Assembly (NCBI GenBank): GCA_016209725.1
Contig: JACQVO010000215.1
Location: 1-5,882 of the forward strand
DNA from: Candidatus Methylomirabilota bacterium
GTDB lineage: Bacteria > Methylomirabilota > Methylomirabilia > Methylomirabilales > 2-02-FULL-66-22
Direction: 5' to 3'
Length of the DNA: 5,882 bases
Position 1 is the stretch's first letter. Each line of letters starts with the position of its first letter. Positions 5,157 through 5,882 of the stretch are shown in pieces. The notes under the pieces were generated by a model that saw nothing but the letters and a program-made list of their open reading frames with translations, was not told the origin of the DNA and did no database searches. A program made the position numbers and the translations under genes.

Positions 5157-5882
5157 TTACAACCACTCCAGCAGCACCTTTCCACAGTTCCCCGCCTGCA
5201 TGGCGTCGAAGGCCTCCCGAAATTTCTCGACCGGGAAGCGGTGGGTCAGGACCGGCGTGACGTCCAGGCCGCTCTGCAGCATCATGGTCATCTTGTACCA
5301 CGTCTCGTACATCTCGCGCCCGTACACGCCCTTGAGAAGAAGGCCCTTGAAGATGACGTCGTCCCAGTTAACCGCGGTGTCGCCGGGCAGGATGCCGAGG
5401 AGGGCGATGCGCCCGCCGTGGGCCATGTTCGCCAGCATATCCCGCAGGGCCGTGGGGCTCCCGGACATCTCCATTCCCACGTCGAAGCCCTCGTGCATCC
5501 CCAGCGCCTCCTGGACGTCCGGCAACTTCTCGCCGCGGACGTCGACGACGCGCGTGGCGCCCAGCCGCCTCGCCAGCTCCAGCCGATAGGGATTGAGGTC
5601 CGTGACGACCACGTGGCGCGCCCCCACGTGGCGGGCGATGGCGGCGGCCATGCAGCCGATCGGTCCGGCGCCGGTGATCAGGATGTCCTCGCCCACTAGG
5701 TCGAAGGAGAGGGCCGTGTGTGTGGCGTTGCCGAGGGGGTCGAAGTAGGCGAGGAGCTCCATAGGAACGGTGGGAGCCGCGCCCCAGACATTGGCGGCGG
5801 GGATGCAGAGGTACTCGGCGAAGGCCCCCGGCCTGTTCACGCCCACGCCGGCCGTGTGGGCGCAGAGGTGACGCCGCCCGGC
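5157..5882 (-). CDS. tdh: L-threonine 3-dehydrogenase (C-terminal 241 residues, 5' end outside window)
   Basis: This zinc-dependent medium-chain dehydrogenase oxidises L-threonine with NAD+ to 2-amino-3-ketobutyrate, the substrate of the following kbl product. The minus-strand frame is open from the window edge to TAA at 5159-5157. It begins AGRRHLCAHTAGVGVNRPG, matching E. coli Tdh around its residue 107. The distance from that cysteine to the C-terminus (234 residues) equals that of the 341-residue E. coli enzyme as I recall it. Cys7 of the fragment is the fourth cysteine of the structural zinc lobe; the catalytic zinc ligands lie upstream, outside the window. The Rossmann GAGPIG (71-76), the NAD-selecting Asp95 in VVTDLNPYRLE, and FDPLGNATHTALSFDLVGED, GFDVGMEMSG, GRIALLGI, KGVYGREMYETWYKM and THRFPVEKF all support Tdh over other alcohol dehydrogenases. 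A GTG at 5846 is internal, not the start. Confidence 0.95.
   Translation of the reverse strand, partial: AGRRHLCAHTAGVGVNRPGAFAEYLCIPAANVWGAAPTVPMELLAYFDPLGNATHTALSFDLVGEDILITGAGPIGCMAAAIARHVGARHVVVTDLNPYRLELARRLGATRVVDVRGEKLPDVQEALGMHEGFDVGMEMSGSPTALRDMLANMAHGGRIALLGILPGDTAVNWDDVIFKGLLLKGVYGREMYETWYKMTMMLQSGLDVTPVLTHRFPVEKFREAFDAMQAGNCGKVLLEWL

Overview
The window is high-GC bacterial chromosomal DNA with ordinary gene density. It carries five recognisable protein-coding loci plus repeat-rich intergenic DNA. No rRNA, tRNA, CRISPR array, phage or conjugation gene is visible. The GC-rich coding style, the exported proteins of M6-protease type and the intergenic palindromes suggest an environmental, probably metagenome-derived bacterium, perhaps of the NC10/Rokubacteria kind. 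That placement is an impression from memory, not something the sequence proves.

Layout. Bases 1-99 are the 3' end of an unidentified plus-strand gene. After a 135-base gap with inverted and direct copies of a TTGTCYGTTG unit comes a complete sugar epimerase/isomerase TIM-barrel gene (235-1062). It closely resembles 5-keto-L-gluconate epimerase (IolO) and has a full metal-ligand set. It is followed by 440 non-coding bases that hold a perfect 26-base palindrome, a good intrinsic-terminator hairpin and a dispersed REP-like palindrome (1386-1448).

Next is a probable two-gene plus-strand unit of exported proteins. The first (1503-2909) is a predicted lipoprotein with an M6 (immune-inhibitor-A-like) metalloprotease fold, but its zinc motif reads HDLAH instead of HExxH. 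The second (2999-3674) is a small exported protein whose reading frame is broken twice, each time as if one base were missing. The first break lies in a G6 run inside a 15-base tandem repeat in the signal-peptide region.

A 99-base imperfect palindrome with 31-base terminal inverted repeats (3730-3828, MITE/REPIN-like) sits between the convergent transcription units. On the minus strand lies tdh-kbl (tdh 5882-5157, running off the window; kbl 5065-3878). This is the two-step pathway from threonine through 2-amino-3-ketobutyrate to glycine and acetyl-CoA.

The most interesting points are the substituted protease motif, the broken partner gene with its slippage-prone repeat, and the two palindromic intergenic elements. 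I found no convincing evidence of a wholly new multi-gene system.
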